A program made the position numbers and the translations under genes. From contig CBDAMZ010000009.1 of assembly GCA_965197375.1 (NCBI GenBank), forward strand, positions 124,001-188,000: a stretch of 64,000 nt of DNA, written 5' to 3'. Positions 28,358 through 37,682 of the stretch are shown piece by piece. The notes beneath the pieces were generated by a model. It was not told the DNA's origin. It saw only the letters and a list, made by a program, of their open reading frames with translations, and did not search any database. The stretch is from CBDAMZ01 sp965197375 (GTDB lineage: Bacteria > Acidobacteriota > Vicinamibacteria > Vicinamibacterales > UBA8438). Every line of letters begins with the position of its first letter. Positions within the stretch are counted from its first letter, which is position 1.

Positions 28358-29020
28358 TCACCGTGGTCGACGTCGCCCACGTGGGTGAGCAATCTCCCGC
28401 ACGGCTTCGCTGCTCAGGTTCAGCATCTCCGCGAGGATCTTGATCGCCTGCGTTTTTGACACGGGGGTTCCCTCGGTCAAGATCAAGAGATATTCGCGAA
28501 TAACCTCGTTTCGGTGCCCCACTGTTCGCGCACGCCGCCCGCCTGTCTTCTTCGGCGGCGACATACGGAATTCCAAGACGTCCAAGAGCCAATGGGCCAG
28601 CCTGGGGTCGAGATCAGGCAAGCGCCTGCCCTCGCGTAGGTGCTGTGCCACGATCCTTGACACGGCCTCCCAATAGTCATAGTCCGCTTCCGCTCGATGC
28701 AAGAAATAACCGGTGGGATCACCCACCATCTGCTTGCAGTCAGCGTTCGGGTCAAAGCTGAGGAGAAACTCTTCTGCTTCTGTCGCCGCTTCAAGGGGCG
28801 GCATATCGAAATACAGGTGGCAGAGCCATTCGCCTTGTTCGACCTTCTTGTCCGGGTCTTCGTCCTTCTCGTACGGGTCTTGGATGGCGAATTTCAGGTA
28901 GGGACCTATCAGCTTCCGGACGAGTGTTCTAGCGTCTTCGTCGGAAAGCCGTGAAGGTGGCGGAGATGTCTTGTCCGGCTGAGTGACGACCTGCGTGGGC
29001 TTCCTGGTCTGCTTGGTCAT
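28358..29020 (-). CDS. Hypothetical protein of integrative element
   Basis: I do not recognise the family of this 220-residue protein. The N-terminus is Lys/Thr/Pro-rich, the middle is acidic (DPYEKDEDPDKKVEQGEWL), and the C-terminal third is basic (PPKKTGGRRARTVGHRNE). It ends with an HTH-like segment (KTQAIKILAEMLNLSSEAVREI), so it may bind DNA. Its ATG follows an AAGGAGG-type site much like that of the AlpA gene. It sits in the same minus-strand run as AlpA and the primase, so it is probably part of the element's replication or regulation operon. Confidence 0.7.
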   Translation of the reverse strand: MTKQTRKPTQVVTQPDKTSPPPSRLSDEDARTLVRKLIGPYLKFAIQDPYEKDEDPDKKVEQGEWLCHLYFDMPPLEAATEAEEFLLSFDPNADCKQMVGDPTGYFLHRAEADYDYWEAVSRIVAQHLREGRRLPDLDPRLAHWLLDVLEFRMSPPKKTGGRRARTVGHRNEVIREYLLILTEGTPVSKTQAIKILAEMLNLSSEAVREIAHPRGRRRPR

Positions 29021-29258
29021 GATGTGGCCTCCTTCCGTACCCTACCTGATGCCACGTGTCGTCAGACGCACCGGCCTCAACGCGCTGCGCCCCTGTCGTT
29101 TCCAGATCGGTTGACAGCGGGACATCGTCATCGGCGATCTGCGTGCGGCATCGGCTGCAGGTCTCGTCGTAGCCGGGGTCGTGCATGTGGTCGGTGGGCC
29201 AGATGCCGCCCGGCACGACCGCGGCCAGGTCGATCGGCTTCACCGGCGGGCTGCTCAT
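28929..29258 (-). CDS. Small CxxC protein, C-terminus doubtful
   Basis: The first 50 residues look real: a Pro-rich start, then CSRCRTQIADDDVPL, half of a zinc-ribbon. It starts by an ATGA overlap with the small reading frame before it. The last 40 residues are compositionally odd and overlap 92 bases of the next gene, so a frameshift may have lost the second CxxC pair. I do not know the function. Confidence 0.42.
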   Translation of the reverse strand: MSSPPVKPIDLAAVVPGGIWPTDHMHDPGYDETCSRCRTQIADDDVPLSTDLETTGAQRVEAGASDDTWHQVGYGRRPHHDQADQEAHAGRHSAGQDISATFTAFRRRR

Positions 29259-29449
29259 GAGTCGACCTGCCGCGGCGACGGCAACGTGTGCCGATCGCGC
29301 GCCATGAGTTCCAGCAGTCTGGTGGTCTGCTCGACGATCTGCGGCTTCTCGGTCTTGATGGCGATCTCCGCGGCGTGGGCGACGGCGCTGTGAAGCGTGG
29401 CGGTTGTGGCGAAGAGCGTTGAGATGGCCTGGATGGTTTCGATGGGACT
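29255..29449 (-). other. Short open frame of about 64 residues without a clear start
   Basis: The frame encodes a plausible helical peptide (IETIQAISTLFATTATL, EKPQIVEQTTRLLELMARD). It begins right at the stop of the unknown gene upstream and ends in ATGA at the CxxC gene. No ATG, GTG or TTG precedes the helical part. It could be the C-terminal end of the upstream gene reached by a frameshift, or a separate small gene with an unusual start. Confidence 0.33.
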
Positions 29450-29813
29450 AGTAGTAGAAGGCGGCCAGTTCGTCCTCCGTGAATGGCGCGAGCAGCTCGT
29501 CGAGCGTCGCGGTGCGCGGTCGGAATTCTGGTTTGAGTGCTTCACCGGCCCACGGCGGAATCCCCGGTGGAAAACTGGCCAGAAAGTTGTCCCTGGCGAT
29601 CTGTTCCCAGGTCCGGCCGTAGGGGCGACGAGGCTGCGGGAGTCCTTCGATCCGGTAGGCGACGTCGGGCATGAACTCCGGCCACTTCGCGCGGGCCTTC
29701 GCGCGCCAGCGGCGGAGGGTGCGCGTGGTGACCGTTTTGCGCGAACGGACGGGCGGCTTGGGCCAAACCTGGATCGAACTGTCCGGGAACTCGGCAATGT
29801 GGTCACTGGCCAT
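29448..29813 (-). CDS. Unknown repeated protein family, copy 1 (121 aa)
   Basis: This is the most divergent copy of a family found five times in the window. Conserved blocks are TRTLRRWRAKARAKWPEFM, DVAYRIEGLPQPRRPYGR, ARDNFLASFPPGIPPWAGEA, and an acidic end ELLAPFTEDELAAFYY. I know no domain for it. The first third varies between copies except for a W and the RTLRR block. The start at 29813 is chosen because the sequence upstream (CATGGGGTGTCGTC, ATAGCAAATCG) aligns with that of copy 4. Here it is the first gene before the AlpA-primase run, so it may be an early gene of the integrative element. Confidence 0.62.
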   Translation of the reverse strand: MASDHIAEFPDSSIQVWPKPPVRSRKTVTTRTLRRWRAKARAKWPEFMPDVAYRIEGLPQPRRPYGRTWEQIARDNFLASFPPGIPPWAGEALKPEFRPRTATLDELLAPFTEDELAAFYY

Positions 29814-29953
29814 GGGGTGTCGTCGGGTGTCATCGAAATATAGCAAATCGCATGGTCGTGTTGCGCACGATGTGCCAAACCTCTTGAGTGAAGCGAGCGG
29901 TCATGGCAAGCGGTTGATTACGCAGATCGACCTCATTCACAAGGAGTTGGACC

Positions 29954-30314
29954 ATGACCACTCGGAGCACGCGTCGCGCGAAGTCGGCGGGCGTCCGCAG
30001 CCCTGATCGGCCAGGACGGCGAGATGCTGAGACAGTTGATGCAGGAAGCCCTGCAGGAGGCGGTGGGCGCCGGCTCCGGCGAGCGGACAGCGGCGGGGCG
30101 GCTGGGCTATCGCGCGGCTACTACAGCCGCAGCCTAGTGACTCGCATCGGGAAGCTCGAGCTGCGGGTGCCGAGAGCCCGCGACGGGCGGTGTTCGCCCG
30201 AGCGGTTCGCCCAGTATCAGCGTTCGGAGAAGGCGCTGGTGAGCGCGCTGGCCGAGATGTCTGTGCAGGGCCGTATCGACGCGCACGGTCAAGGTGATCA
30301 CCGACGAGCTGTGC
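29954..30314 (+). pseudogene. IS256 (mutator) family transposase, 5' fragment
   Basis: A strong AAGGAGTTGG site precedes the ATG. After a frame change near 30000 the sequence reads DGEMLRQLMQEALQEA, then AGYYSRSLVTRIGKLELRVP, RARDGRCSPERF and VSALAEMSVQGRIDA, the N-terminal domain of IS256 transposases. A second frame change precedes KVITDELC. Homology stops abruptly at about 30314, where copy 2 of the unknown family begins on the other strand. The catalytic DDE domain is missing. Confidence 0.8.
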
Positions 30315-30514
30315 CCAGGTCCGGCCGTCGGGGCGGCGGGAGCCCTTCGATCCGGTAGGCGACTTCGGGGAGACACTGCGGCCACGTCGCACGGGCCTTC
30401 GCGCGGCGCCGGCGGGAGGGTGCGCGGGGTGACGGTTTTGCGCGAAATCAGCGTCGTGGGCGGCCAGATCGCGATCGCGATGTCCGCCATCTCGCCTGTT
30501 TCATCAATGTTCAT
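30315..30514 (-). pseudogene. Unknown repeated protein family, copy 2 (frameshifted, 3'-truncated)
   Basis: It starts MNIDETGEMADIAIAIWPPT and continues RKTVTPRTL in one frame. After a one-base shift it reads RRRRAKARATWPQCL, EVAYRIEGLPPPRRP and stops. It is cut by the IS256 fragment junction at about 30314. The upstream side shares the R repeat (30515-30620). Confidence 0.72.
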
Positions 30515-30620
30515 GGGGGGTCGTCCGGAAATTTCGAAATCGAATTTTGCGAAAATGCGCGCAAGGGGGGGCGGACGGTCACGCGGCTCAGCCGGATGAG
30601 ATTCGGGGGTGGGGGGGCGT
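30515..30620 (-). repeat. R repeat, partial copy upstream of family copy 2
   Basis: This holds the start-proximal part of the repeat found at 36221-37261, 41585-41893 and 52562-53604. It includes AAATCGAATTTTGCGAAA, GGGCGGACGGTCACGC, the GATGAGATTCGGGGG box and a G-run at 30604-30617. Similarity fades after about 30620, so the distal end common to the other copies is lacking. Confidence 0.65.
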
Positions 30621-30981
30621 GTACCCACGCGACCCCCGTCCCGGATCGACCCGTTCGTACCCGCCAGTCGCCGGGATCTTCAGCACACATCCAGCCGCGC
30701 CAAGGCTAAGAGGTGGGTCGCCGCCGCCGGGTTGATGTTGCCGTGCGTGACCGCATGATGCTCGACCGCCTGTTTGCAGGGAACTCCATGCGCGAGGTTG
30801 CCCGTGCGTTCGGGTCAGGATCGGGGTGGTGCGCGCCGCCCCGGGGGCTGGAGCGCTGCGATTGACACCTATCCCGGTTCAAACTTTGTGGTCAGGACGC
30901 GCCGGACCCACTCGGTGGTGGTGGCTATTCGAGCAACAACATACTTTGTCTGACCGCCCCGTCTGATCTACAGTTCGCGCG
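30621..30981. other. Intergenic region before the small CxxC gene
   Basis: I see no complete gene. A short plus-strand stretch near 30750-30810 translates to LDRLFAGNSMREVARAFG, which looks like a piece of a helix-turn-helix, but it has no frame around it. Confidence 0.35.
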
Positions 30982-31281
30982 ATGGCGATTGTTCGGTGTA
31001 CCAACTGCGGGCACCCTCAAGCTAACAAACCACCGGAGTACGGCGAGAAACCATACCTGCCGGCTGGAGGTCTCTTCGGTGCACTCATCTGCGGTACGGC
31101 GCACTGTCGCCGCATCGGCTTGATCTGGCTCAAGCTCGACGAAGAAGCGGCTTACGCGCAGGGCGAGCGTATCTTCGACATTAAGACAGGCTCAGCGAAG
31201 GTCGCGGCACAAGACGGTGGCCCGGTACCGGTTGACGCGGCTGAGGCTCTCGTCGGTCTCCTGAATGCCATCGACGACTAA
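30982..31281 (+). CDS. Small CxxC protein preceding the GmrSD-like gene
   Basis: This 99-residue protein begins MAIVRCTNCGHPQ and has further cysteines in GALICGTAHCRR, so it may bind one zinc. The C-terminal half is acidic and ends in EALVGLLNAIDD. I do not recognise the family. It lies 105 bp upstream of the GmrSD-like gene on the same strand and may be an accessory gene of that system. Confidence 0.52.
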   Translation: MAIVRCTNCGHPQANKPPEYGEKPYLPAGGLFGALICGTAHCRRIGLIWLKLDEEAAYAQGERIFDIKTGSAKVAAQDGGPVPVDAAEALVGLLNAIDD

Positions 31282-31386
31282 TCCCGAGCGGCTCCGGCCC
31301 GGCGAGACCAGACAGTCCCTCACGTAGCGCGCGGCCGCGTCCTTGCGCGCTGGCCCATCACTGACTCCGGTACAAGCGAGATTGAG

Positions 31387-33483
31387 ATGCAGGCGATCAA
31401 CAAACCCTTCACGAAGATCATCAACGGGACCACTCAGTTTGTCATTCCGGTGTTCCAAAGAGACTACAGCTGGACCGAGTCGGACTGCGAGCAACTCTGG
31501 TCTGACATTCTTCGGGTTGCGGCAGACCCTTCTGACCGTGGCCACTTTGTTGGCTCGATCGTCTACATCTCCACGGGAGACTCTTCCGCCGGCTTCACTC
31601 GCTGGCTTCTCATTGACGGCCAACAACGGGTTGCCACGTTGACGCTTCTCTTTGCAGCACTTCGTGACCACATTCAGGACACCGGCTGGACGGGCACCGA
31701 CGACGGTCCGACACCGGCCCGCGTCGACAGATACTTCCTCAAGAACCCAGACGAGCCGCCCGCCCGCAGACACAAGCTCGTGCTGCGCCGCCGTGACGAA
31801 GAAACCCTACAAGCACTTCTTGATGGCCAAGACCTGCCAGGAAACGCTTCCGAGCACGTCCGAGACAACTATGAGTTCTTCCGCGAACAACTGGCAAGCG
31901 CAGACCCAGAAGTGGTGTATCGAGGCATCGCACAACTGATTGTCGTTGATGTGACATTGCAGCGAGGACTCGATGATCCCCAACTGATTTTCGAGAGTCT
32001 CAATTCAACCGGCGTCGACCTGAGTCAGTCCGATCTCATCCGCAATTTCATCCTGATGCGATTGTCGGAGCCAGAACAGACGCGGCTCTACGAGATGTAC
32101 TGGAGCAAGATCGAGAATCTGTTTCGAGGATCGGAGCAAGTATTTGACGCGTTCGTGCGAGATTTCATCGCTCTGGAGACACAACCACGCAAGCAGAGGA
32201 AAGCCAACGAGATATACTCGGCGTTCCGGCCTGTATTCCGAGCGCTCGGCTCCGATCCTGACGCCCTCGACTCCTTTCTTCAGCGCCTCCTGCGTTTTGC
32301 GCGTTACTACGCAGCGTTCAGCATCGGAGTGGGCGCCCCGGAAGTGCTCCGTCAGTTCCTAGCTCGACTTCGCAAACAAGTCGATGTGCCGGCTACGCTC
32401 GTGATGCGTTTATATGACTACTACGATGACCGCAAGACGCTGACGGAGACCGAGTTTCTAGAGGCTCTCAGACTGCTAGAAAGCTATGTGTTCAGACGCG
32501 CCATCTGCGGCGAACAAACCCGCGGCTATTGACAGGTCTTTGCCAACCTCGCTTACCGACTCAACCCTGACAAGCCCCTTGAGAGTCTTTCGGTCGGACT
32601 GGCTTGCCAGCGAGACAACTATCGATTTCCAAGCGACGATGAGTTCCGCACAGCCTTGGAGGAGAGAGATCTCTATGGAAGGCGCGTGTGTTTTGACTTG
32701 CTTGACCGCCTTGAGAATCACGGTAACCGAGAACCGACCGACACAAGCAGATACTCAATCGAACACGTCATGCCGCAGAACGAGCAACTCCCTCGGGAAT
32801 GGCAGGAGATGCTCGGGGAACAATGGCCTGAAGTGCACCGCCAGTGGCTGCACCGACTGGGAAATCTCACGCTCACCGGCTACAACAGCGTCTACTCGGA
32901 CCGACCCTTCAGCGAGAAGAAGACGATCGCGGGCGGTTTTGCTGACAGCTCGGTTCGGCTGAACCGGTTCATTCGCGAGAGCCGAGTGTGGACAGCGGCC
33001 AAACTTGAGCAACGCGGAAAAGACCTCGCCCACCGAGCGCTATCGATCTGGCCACCCTTGGTCGTTGACAGTGTTCTCATTGATGCTGCTAAGCAGGAAG
33101 AGATGCGAAACTTGGCCCGGCGTCGCGATGTGGCCAGTGTGGAGATGAGTTCACGAGCACGCGAGCTCTTTGATCTCATCCGCACAAATATTCAGGACAT
33201 TGACGAGGACATCATCGAACTCGCCGAGCAGAAGTCAGTCAGCTATCACGGACCGGCGTTCTTTCTGGAAGTCCTCATGAGGAAGCACGATATTAACCTC
33301 CTCCTCGCGCTGGACTTCAATGAAGTTGAAGATCCGGCTGGTGTTGCGTTGGATGCATCACAGCGGAAGTTTTTCGTTTGCGCTGCCCACGATGGCGGCG
33401 TCAACATTATCATTCGCGAGCCCGCGGACGTCGACAAGGCGATGCCTTTGGTGCGTCAGGCGCACGCGGTTGCATCTGCCTGA
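31387..33483 (+). pseudogene. GmrSD-like type IV restriction enzyme (DUF262-DUF1524), one in-frame stop
   Basis: The N-terminal DUF262 domain shows FVIPVFQRDYSWTESDCEQLW, GSIVYI, LLIDGQQRVATLTLL and FESLNSTGVDLSQSDLIRNF. DUF1524, with an HNH-like site, follows: IEHVMPQNEQLP and LHRLGNLTLTGYNSVYSDRPF. The last 110 residues (ARELFDLIRTNIQDID, FFVCAAHDGGVNIII) look like the DUF5655 tail. One TGA at 32530-32532 interrupts the chain (TRGY, stop, QVFANLAYRL), at a place where relatives commonly have Trp. Everything else is open, so the gene is probably a recent loss. These enzymes cut DNA carrying modified (glucosylated) cytosines. Confidence 0.85.
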
Positions 33484-33937
33484 GTATCCGTCAATGCAAG
33501 TAGGTCACCTCGCCACTACTTCGCCACATGGTTTGAGAAGTCGACGACACCCGCCCACCTTCCGCCGTCGTGGGACTGGACCAACTTCCGCGTGAGCGGT
33601 CACCTAGGAGCCCGTAAATTGCCGCGACATTCGACCGACGATGCATCCTGTCTGTGGGCGTTGGTCCTTGGTCGAATATGCCCAATATTCTCCGTCGTCA
33701 CGCGGTGCTAGGCGGGCGCCTCGCCGGTCCCGGCCGAGGTCGACGAGTATGTTGCGGCTCGGGCGAAGACGGTTGACTCGGCCGGTCGCTGCTTTGGCGA
33801 CGGCTCAGGACGATGGAATCTTCGTGTCGGCTGAACGTCTCGCTGAGGGTGTTAAACTCCAGCGCGAGGTGATCGGGACACAGCGCTCGATGGGTCGCGT
33901 GAGCCTCGGTCTGGCCATAGCCAGAGCTGGGTGCTCT
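33484..33937. other. Intergenic region GmrSD-nirK
   Basis: About 450 bases. The plus-strand frame that runs into nirK is rich in Arg and Ser over most of its length and matches no family I know. The nirK promoter and any NO-responsive site should be here, but I could not identify one. Confidence 0.35.
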
Positions 33938-35224
33938 ATGTCCAACATCAGCAGACGCCGGTTTTTGGAGGCTGGCGGCTCGTTAGCCGCCATGTCAGCC
34001 ATGACTCAAACAGGGAAAGCAGCCGCCCCCACCGCCCATGTGAACATTCGTGGGTTGCCCCGCGTCAAGCAGGAGCTGGTCGCCCCGCCGTTCGTGCCTG
34101 AGCACGAGCAGGTTGCCGGCGGCGGCCCGAAGATTGTCGAGGTGGAACTGGTCGTCCACGAAGGCACGCGGGTGGTCGACAACGCCGGGACTGAAATCAA
34201 TGCGCTCATGTTCAACGATTCCATTCCGGGGCCCTTGATCATCTGCCACGAGGGGGATTACGTTGAACTCACGCTGAAGAATCCGACGGGCAATCTCCTT
34301 GGGCACAACATTGACTTTCATGCCTCGACGGGCGCACTCGGCGGCGGAGCCCTGACGCACGTACGCCCGGGCGAACAGGTCGTGCTCCGCTGGAAGGCGG
34401 TCAAGCCGGGGACCTTCATCTATCACTGCGCCCCGGGGGGATCGATGATCCCCTACCATGTGGTGTCCGGCATGAATGGGGCTGTCATGGTGCTGCCCAG
34501 GGCCGGCCTGAAGGACCGCGATGGCGGCCCCATCCGCTATGACAAGGCCTACTATATCGGCGAGCAGGACTACTACGTTCCCCGCAACGCCGCCGGCGAG
34601 TTCATGCAGTACGCAAGTCCTGCCGCCGGCATCGTCGATGTCCTGCAGGTCATGCGCACGCTCACGCCGTCCCATGTGGTGCTGAATGGCCGGGTCGGCG
34701 CGCTCACCGGCGATGGCGCCATGACGGCCACGGTTGGCGAGACCGTCCTGTTTATCCACTCCCAAGCCAACCGGGACTCGAGACCGCACCTGATCGGCGG
34801 ACATGGGGACTACGTGTGGGAGCAGGGCTCATTCGCCGATCCCCCGGCCCACGGGCTTCAGACCTGGTTCATTCGTGGGGGCTCGGCCGGGGCGGCCATC
34901 TACACGTTCAGGCAACCGGGTGTGTATGCGTATCTGACCCATAACCTGATCGAGGCGGTAGGGTTGGGCGCCTTAGCCCATGTCGTGGTCGATGGCGAAT
35001 GGGACGATGATTTAATGACGCAGGTGCAGGCGCCGGCGCCAATTCAATTCCCGCGTAAGGCGCCCCGTGGACGACGCCGGCGTTTGAGTCAAGTCCATCG
35101 ACTGGATGGCGGTAACGTCAAGCGGACCCCATGGATAGTGGGGAACATGCTGGGCTCCCTGCCTGCCTGCTGGTCAGTGGTGACCGCCACAGCCCGACGG
35201 GTGCTGGTGCGGGATATGGCTTAG
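33938..35224 (+). CDS. nirK: Copper-containing nitrite reductase, Tat-exported
   Basis: NirK reduces nitrite to NO in the periplasm. The ATG at 33938 starts a twin-arginine signal (SRRRFLEAGGSLAAMSAM). Copper ligands are in place. The first block is HNIDFHAST (type 1 His, catalytic Asp, type 2 His, near residue 122). YHCAPGGSMIPYHVVSGMNG near residue 162 gives type 2 His, type 1 Cys, His and Met. PHLIGGH near 283 and THNLIEA near 333 carry the last catalytic and type 2 His residues. After DDDLMTQVQAPAP, where relatives end, the frame runs on for about 60 Arg-rich residues, so the original stop has probably been lost. No other denitrification gene is in the window. Confidence 0.93.
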   Translation: MSNISRRRFLEAGGSLAAMSAMTQTGKAAAPTAHVNIRGLPRVKQELVAPPFVPEHEQVAGGGPKIVEVELVVHEGTRVVDNAGTEINALMFNDSIPGPLIICHEGDYVELTLKNPTGNLLGHNIDFHASTGALGGGALTHVRPGEQVVLRWKAVKPGTFIYHCAPGGSMIPYHVVSGMNGAVMVLPRAGLKDRDGGPIRYDKAYYIGEQDYYVPRNAAGEFMQYASPAAGIVDVLQVMRTLTPSHVVLNGRVGALTGDGAMTATVGETVLFIHSQANRDSRPHLIGGHGDYVWEQGSFADPPAHGLQTWFIRGGSAGAAIYTFRQPGVYAYLTHNLIEAVGLGALAHVVVDGEWDDDLMTQVQAPAPIQFPRKAPRGRRRRLSQVHRLDGGNVKRTPWIVGNMLGSLPACWSVVTATARRVLVRDMA

Positions 35225-35381
35225 CGAGGGTTGTCAATGGCGCTGCCACCTCGATACTGGCGACGGTTGCCGCCGCGCCGCGCTCCTTGTCGGCCGCGTG
35301 TGTCACGGCGTACAACGCGAACCACTCCCCGGCGTCGGGATTGCGCCCTCCGCGTGGCAGCCGGCCGACGGTCCCGGAGCC

Positions 35382-36225
35382 CTACCGGAAGGCGCACCGG
35401 ACGCGCACACCAGCCCGTCGCGGGGCGAGCACGTTCACAAAGTAGCGGCGCGACCGGAAGCCGTCCTCCGAGCGACCGATGTGCCCGGGCGTCTGGCGCA
35501 CGCCGGTCACCGCGTACGCGTCGAACAGGTTGTCGCCGTAGACCGTCAGGGTCCAGGCGTCCTTTGAAAACGACGCCGACAGGGTGTGGAGGTCGTAGGC
35601 CGGCAGCAGCTCGCCCCCGGGGCGCATCCCGATCCGGGTGAGCACGTCGCCGGTGTAGCTGTAGCCGTACTGCAGCTCGACGGCGCCGTCGCCGCCGAGC
35701 CACGTGGCATAGGATAGGAGGCGAGCAGGCTCCCCGCCGTTCAGGGTGATCGGCTCCGCACTGAACGGGGTGAGCCCCTCCACCTGGATATCGGTCTAGT
35801 CGACGTGGAACAGCGTGGCGCTGAGCGTGACCGTTCGTCGCGCCATGAGCGGCGCAGCCCCACCTCGTAGTTGATCCTCGTGTCCGGTCGGATGAACGCC
35901 TGATCGGCGTAGATGCAGCCGGATTGCGGCGAGTCGTTGCTGGCGTCGGCGTTGGTGAGCAGAGCGATCTCCTCGTCGGTGCAGACCCGGAAGTTGTTGT
36001 CGCCGCCGATGCGGTACCCCCTCCGATCGGGTGACGTAGGCGTACGTCTCGTCGTCGAACCGGTAGCTGACGCTTCCCTTGAAGAGGACGCCGCGGTCGT
36101 CGGACACGAACTCGCTGAAGGGTGAGTTGTACCTCGGCGTGTACGGGAACTCGGTGAGGCTGCCGGTCGCGAGGCCGTAGCCGAACCAGCGGCCGCCGCC
36201 CGTCACGCGCCACCGGTCCAGAACC
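35382..36225 (-). pseudogene. TonB-dependent receptor, 3' remnant with several lesions
   Basis: Read in minus direction, WRVTGGGRWFGYGLATG, FKGSVSYRFDDETYAYVTRSEG and (next frame) YRIGGDNNFRVCTDEE belong to the barrel of a TonB receptor. Another frame change lies near 35850. A TAG at 35796-35798 interrupts before the QVEGLTPF strand, and the end GDNLFDAYAVTGVRQTPGH with RRYFVNVLAPRRAG is a normal receptor C-terminus. The 5' two thirds are missing: homology ends where the R repeat begins at about 36221. Confidence 0.8.
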
Positions 36226-37261
36226 GGATCGTCGCCTCCGTGGCCCCGGAACGCAGGGGTGGACGGACAGGTGGCGACCGCCCCACACAGGGAGCACAGC
36301 CCGTGCGTTGCGGTGAACGGCCCGTCGTCCATCCGGGTCGGATTCGTCCCATGCGGATGGGGGTGGCCCAGTCGAACCGGCGGGCTCGCCGGTGAGGGAC
36401 ACCGCGGCGACCGGGCCACGACGGTGCAGCGGCCACGCGGCGCTGCCACGTGCGGGAGTACTCGTGCTACGTCCGCCCGCGCCCCCACGGATGACCGTCC
36501 GAGTCGACGGTGAGCCACACCCCGGCGCCGATGAGCCGTGAACGACGGCATCTCTCCATCGCACACGGGCGATCGCGCCGCCCGCGGGAACAGCCCGGTC
36601 ACCGTAGGACCTCGGGCGTGTACCCGTGCTTAGCAGTAATACCTAGCGAGTTCTTCTTCCGTGTACTCGGCGAGGATCTCCTCGAGGCTGATGGCCTTTG
36701 GGCGGTATTCGGGTCGGTAGGCTTCACCCGCCCACGGCGGGATGCCGGTGCCGGCGGAAAAACTGGCCAGAAAGTTGTCGCGGGCGACCTCGGCCCAGCT
36801 CCGCCCGTGGCGGCGTTTGGGTTGCGAGAGGCCTTCGATGCGGTAGGCCACATCGGGCATGAACATCGGCCACTTCGCCCGGGCGACAGCGCGGCGGCGG
36901 CGCAGCGTCCTTGGGACGAAAGTTTCACGTAAGTTTACACTCGTTTTCGGCCAGTTCTGTATTTCGGTGGCCGGGGTGAAGCACTTTTTATCAATGTTCA
37001 TAGAGGTCTCCTGTACAAAATCCTAATCGAATTTTGCGAAACTGCGCGTGAAGGGGGGCGGACGGTCACGCCGCTCATCCGGACGAGATTCGGGGGTGGG
37101 GGGGTACGGCGCACGCCGAGCCGTTGGTGTCGATACCTCCACACTCGCGGTCGCGGCGGGCGTCGAGGTCGTTTCGTTTCTGACCAGTTCGGCCGCAAGT
37201 TCGCCGACGAGAACAACGTGGCCCGAGGCACCTCAGAAATGAGATTTTGATTTTCCTAGAG
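36221..37261. repeat. R repeat, long copy A with unknown-family copy 3
   Basis: About 1,040 bases are repeated nearly identically at 52562-53604. The unit holds a non-coding left part (about 36221-36629), the minus-strand unknown gene (36630-37001) and a right part with a G-run at 37092-37104. It ends in GATTTTGATTTTCCTAGAG at 37261. Left and right neighbours are broken genes: a TonB receptor remnant and a recombinase 3' piece. No clear terminal inverted repeat or target duplication was seen. Confidence 0.8.
36630..37001 (-). CDS. Unknown repeated protein family, copy 3 (123 aa)
   Basis: The protein starts MNIDKKCFTPATEIQNWPKT and carries the blocks RTLRRRRAVARAKWPMFM, DVAYRIEGLSQPKRRHGR, ARDNFLASFSAGTGIPPWAG and LEEILAEYTEEELARYYC. 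It is intact, and nearly identical to the copy at 52977-53348. A ribosome-binding site AGGAGA lies upstream. The basic first half and acidic end suggest a small cytosolic DNA- or partner-binding protein, but no known fold is visible to me. It lies inside the long R repeat. Confidence 0.68.
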   Translation of the reverse strand: MNIDKKCFTPATEIQNWPKTSVNLRETFVPRTLRRRRAVARAKWPMFMPDVAYRIEGLSQPKRRHGRSWAEVARDNFLASFSAGTGIPPWAGEAYRPEYRPKAISLEEILAEYTEEELARYYC

Positions 37262-37682
37262 ATCGAGGCCCTAGCACGGCGACGGGCGCGCCGCGACCCC
37301 GCCAGCCCGCTCGTCTTCCACCGCGACGGCATCCCCGTCCGGCGCTGGCGCACGACGTGGCGCACCGCCTGCCAGGCGGCCGGGGTGCCGACCCGCTTCC
37401 TCCACGATTGCCGGCGCACCGCCGCCCGTAACCTGATCCGCGCCAGCGTCCCCGAGCGGGTCGCCATGCTCCTGACCGGACACAAGAGCCGCGCCATCTT
37501 CGACCGCTACAACATTATTAACGATTAACGAGCAGGAACTGCTCGACGCCGGGGACCAGCTTGTCGAGTACCTGGCGCAGCAGGCGCAGGCGGTGCCAGC
37601 CCGTCGGCGGCCCCACGCGGCCGGCCCCGCCGCCCCGCGCACCGCACCGCCCCTCCGCCTCGTGCGACGCACCACCGCATAA
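37262..37682 (+). pseudogene. Tyrosine recombinase, 3' fragment
   Basis: LVFHRDGIPVRRWRTTWRTAC, FLHDCRRTAARNLIRASVPE, LLTGHKSRAIFDRYNI is the catalytic end of a phage-type integrase with HDCRRTAAR, GH and Tyr. The 5' part is missing up to the R repeat border. A 7-base tandem duplication (ATTAACG twice, 37517-37530) shifts the frame; the next frame continues NEQELLDAGDQLVEYLA to a stop at 37682. Confidence 0.82.

Noticed and set aside
32500..32700. UGA recoded as tryptophan
   Set aside because: Many genes here end in TGA (for example gpmA, bioD and bioA neighbours), so the standard code applies and a mutation is simpler.
35221..36602. Long minus-strand open frames across the left part of the R repeat
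   Set aside because: The two near-identical R copies differ by amino-acid-changing bases in every frame and the translations are Arg/Pro-rich, so the frames are GC artefacts.
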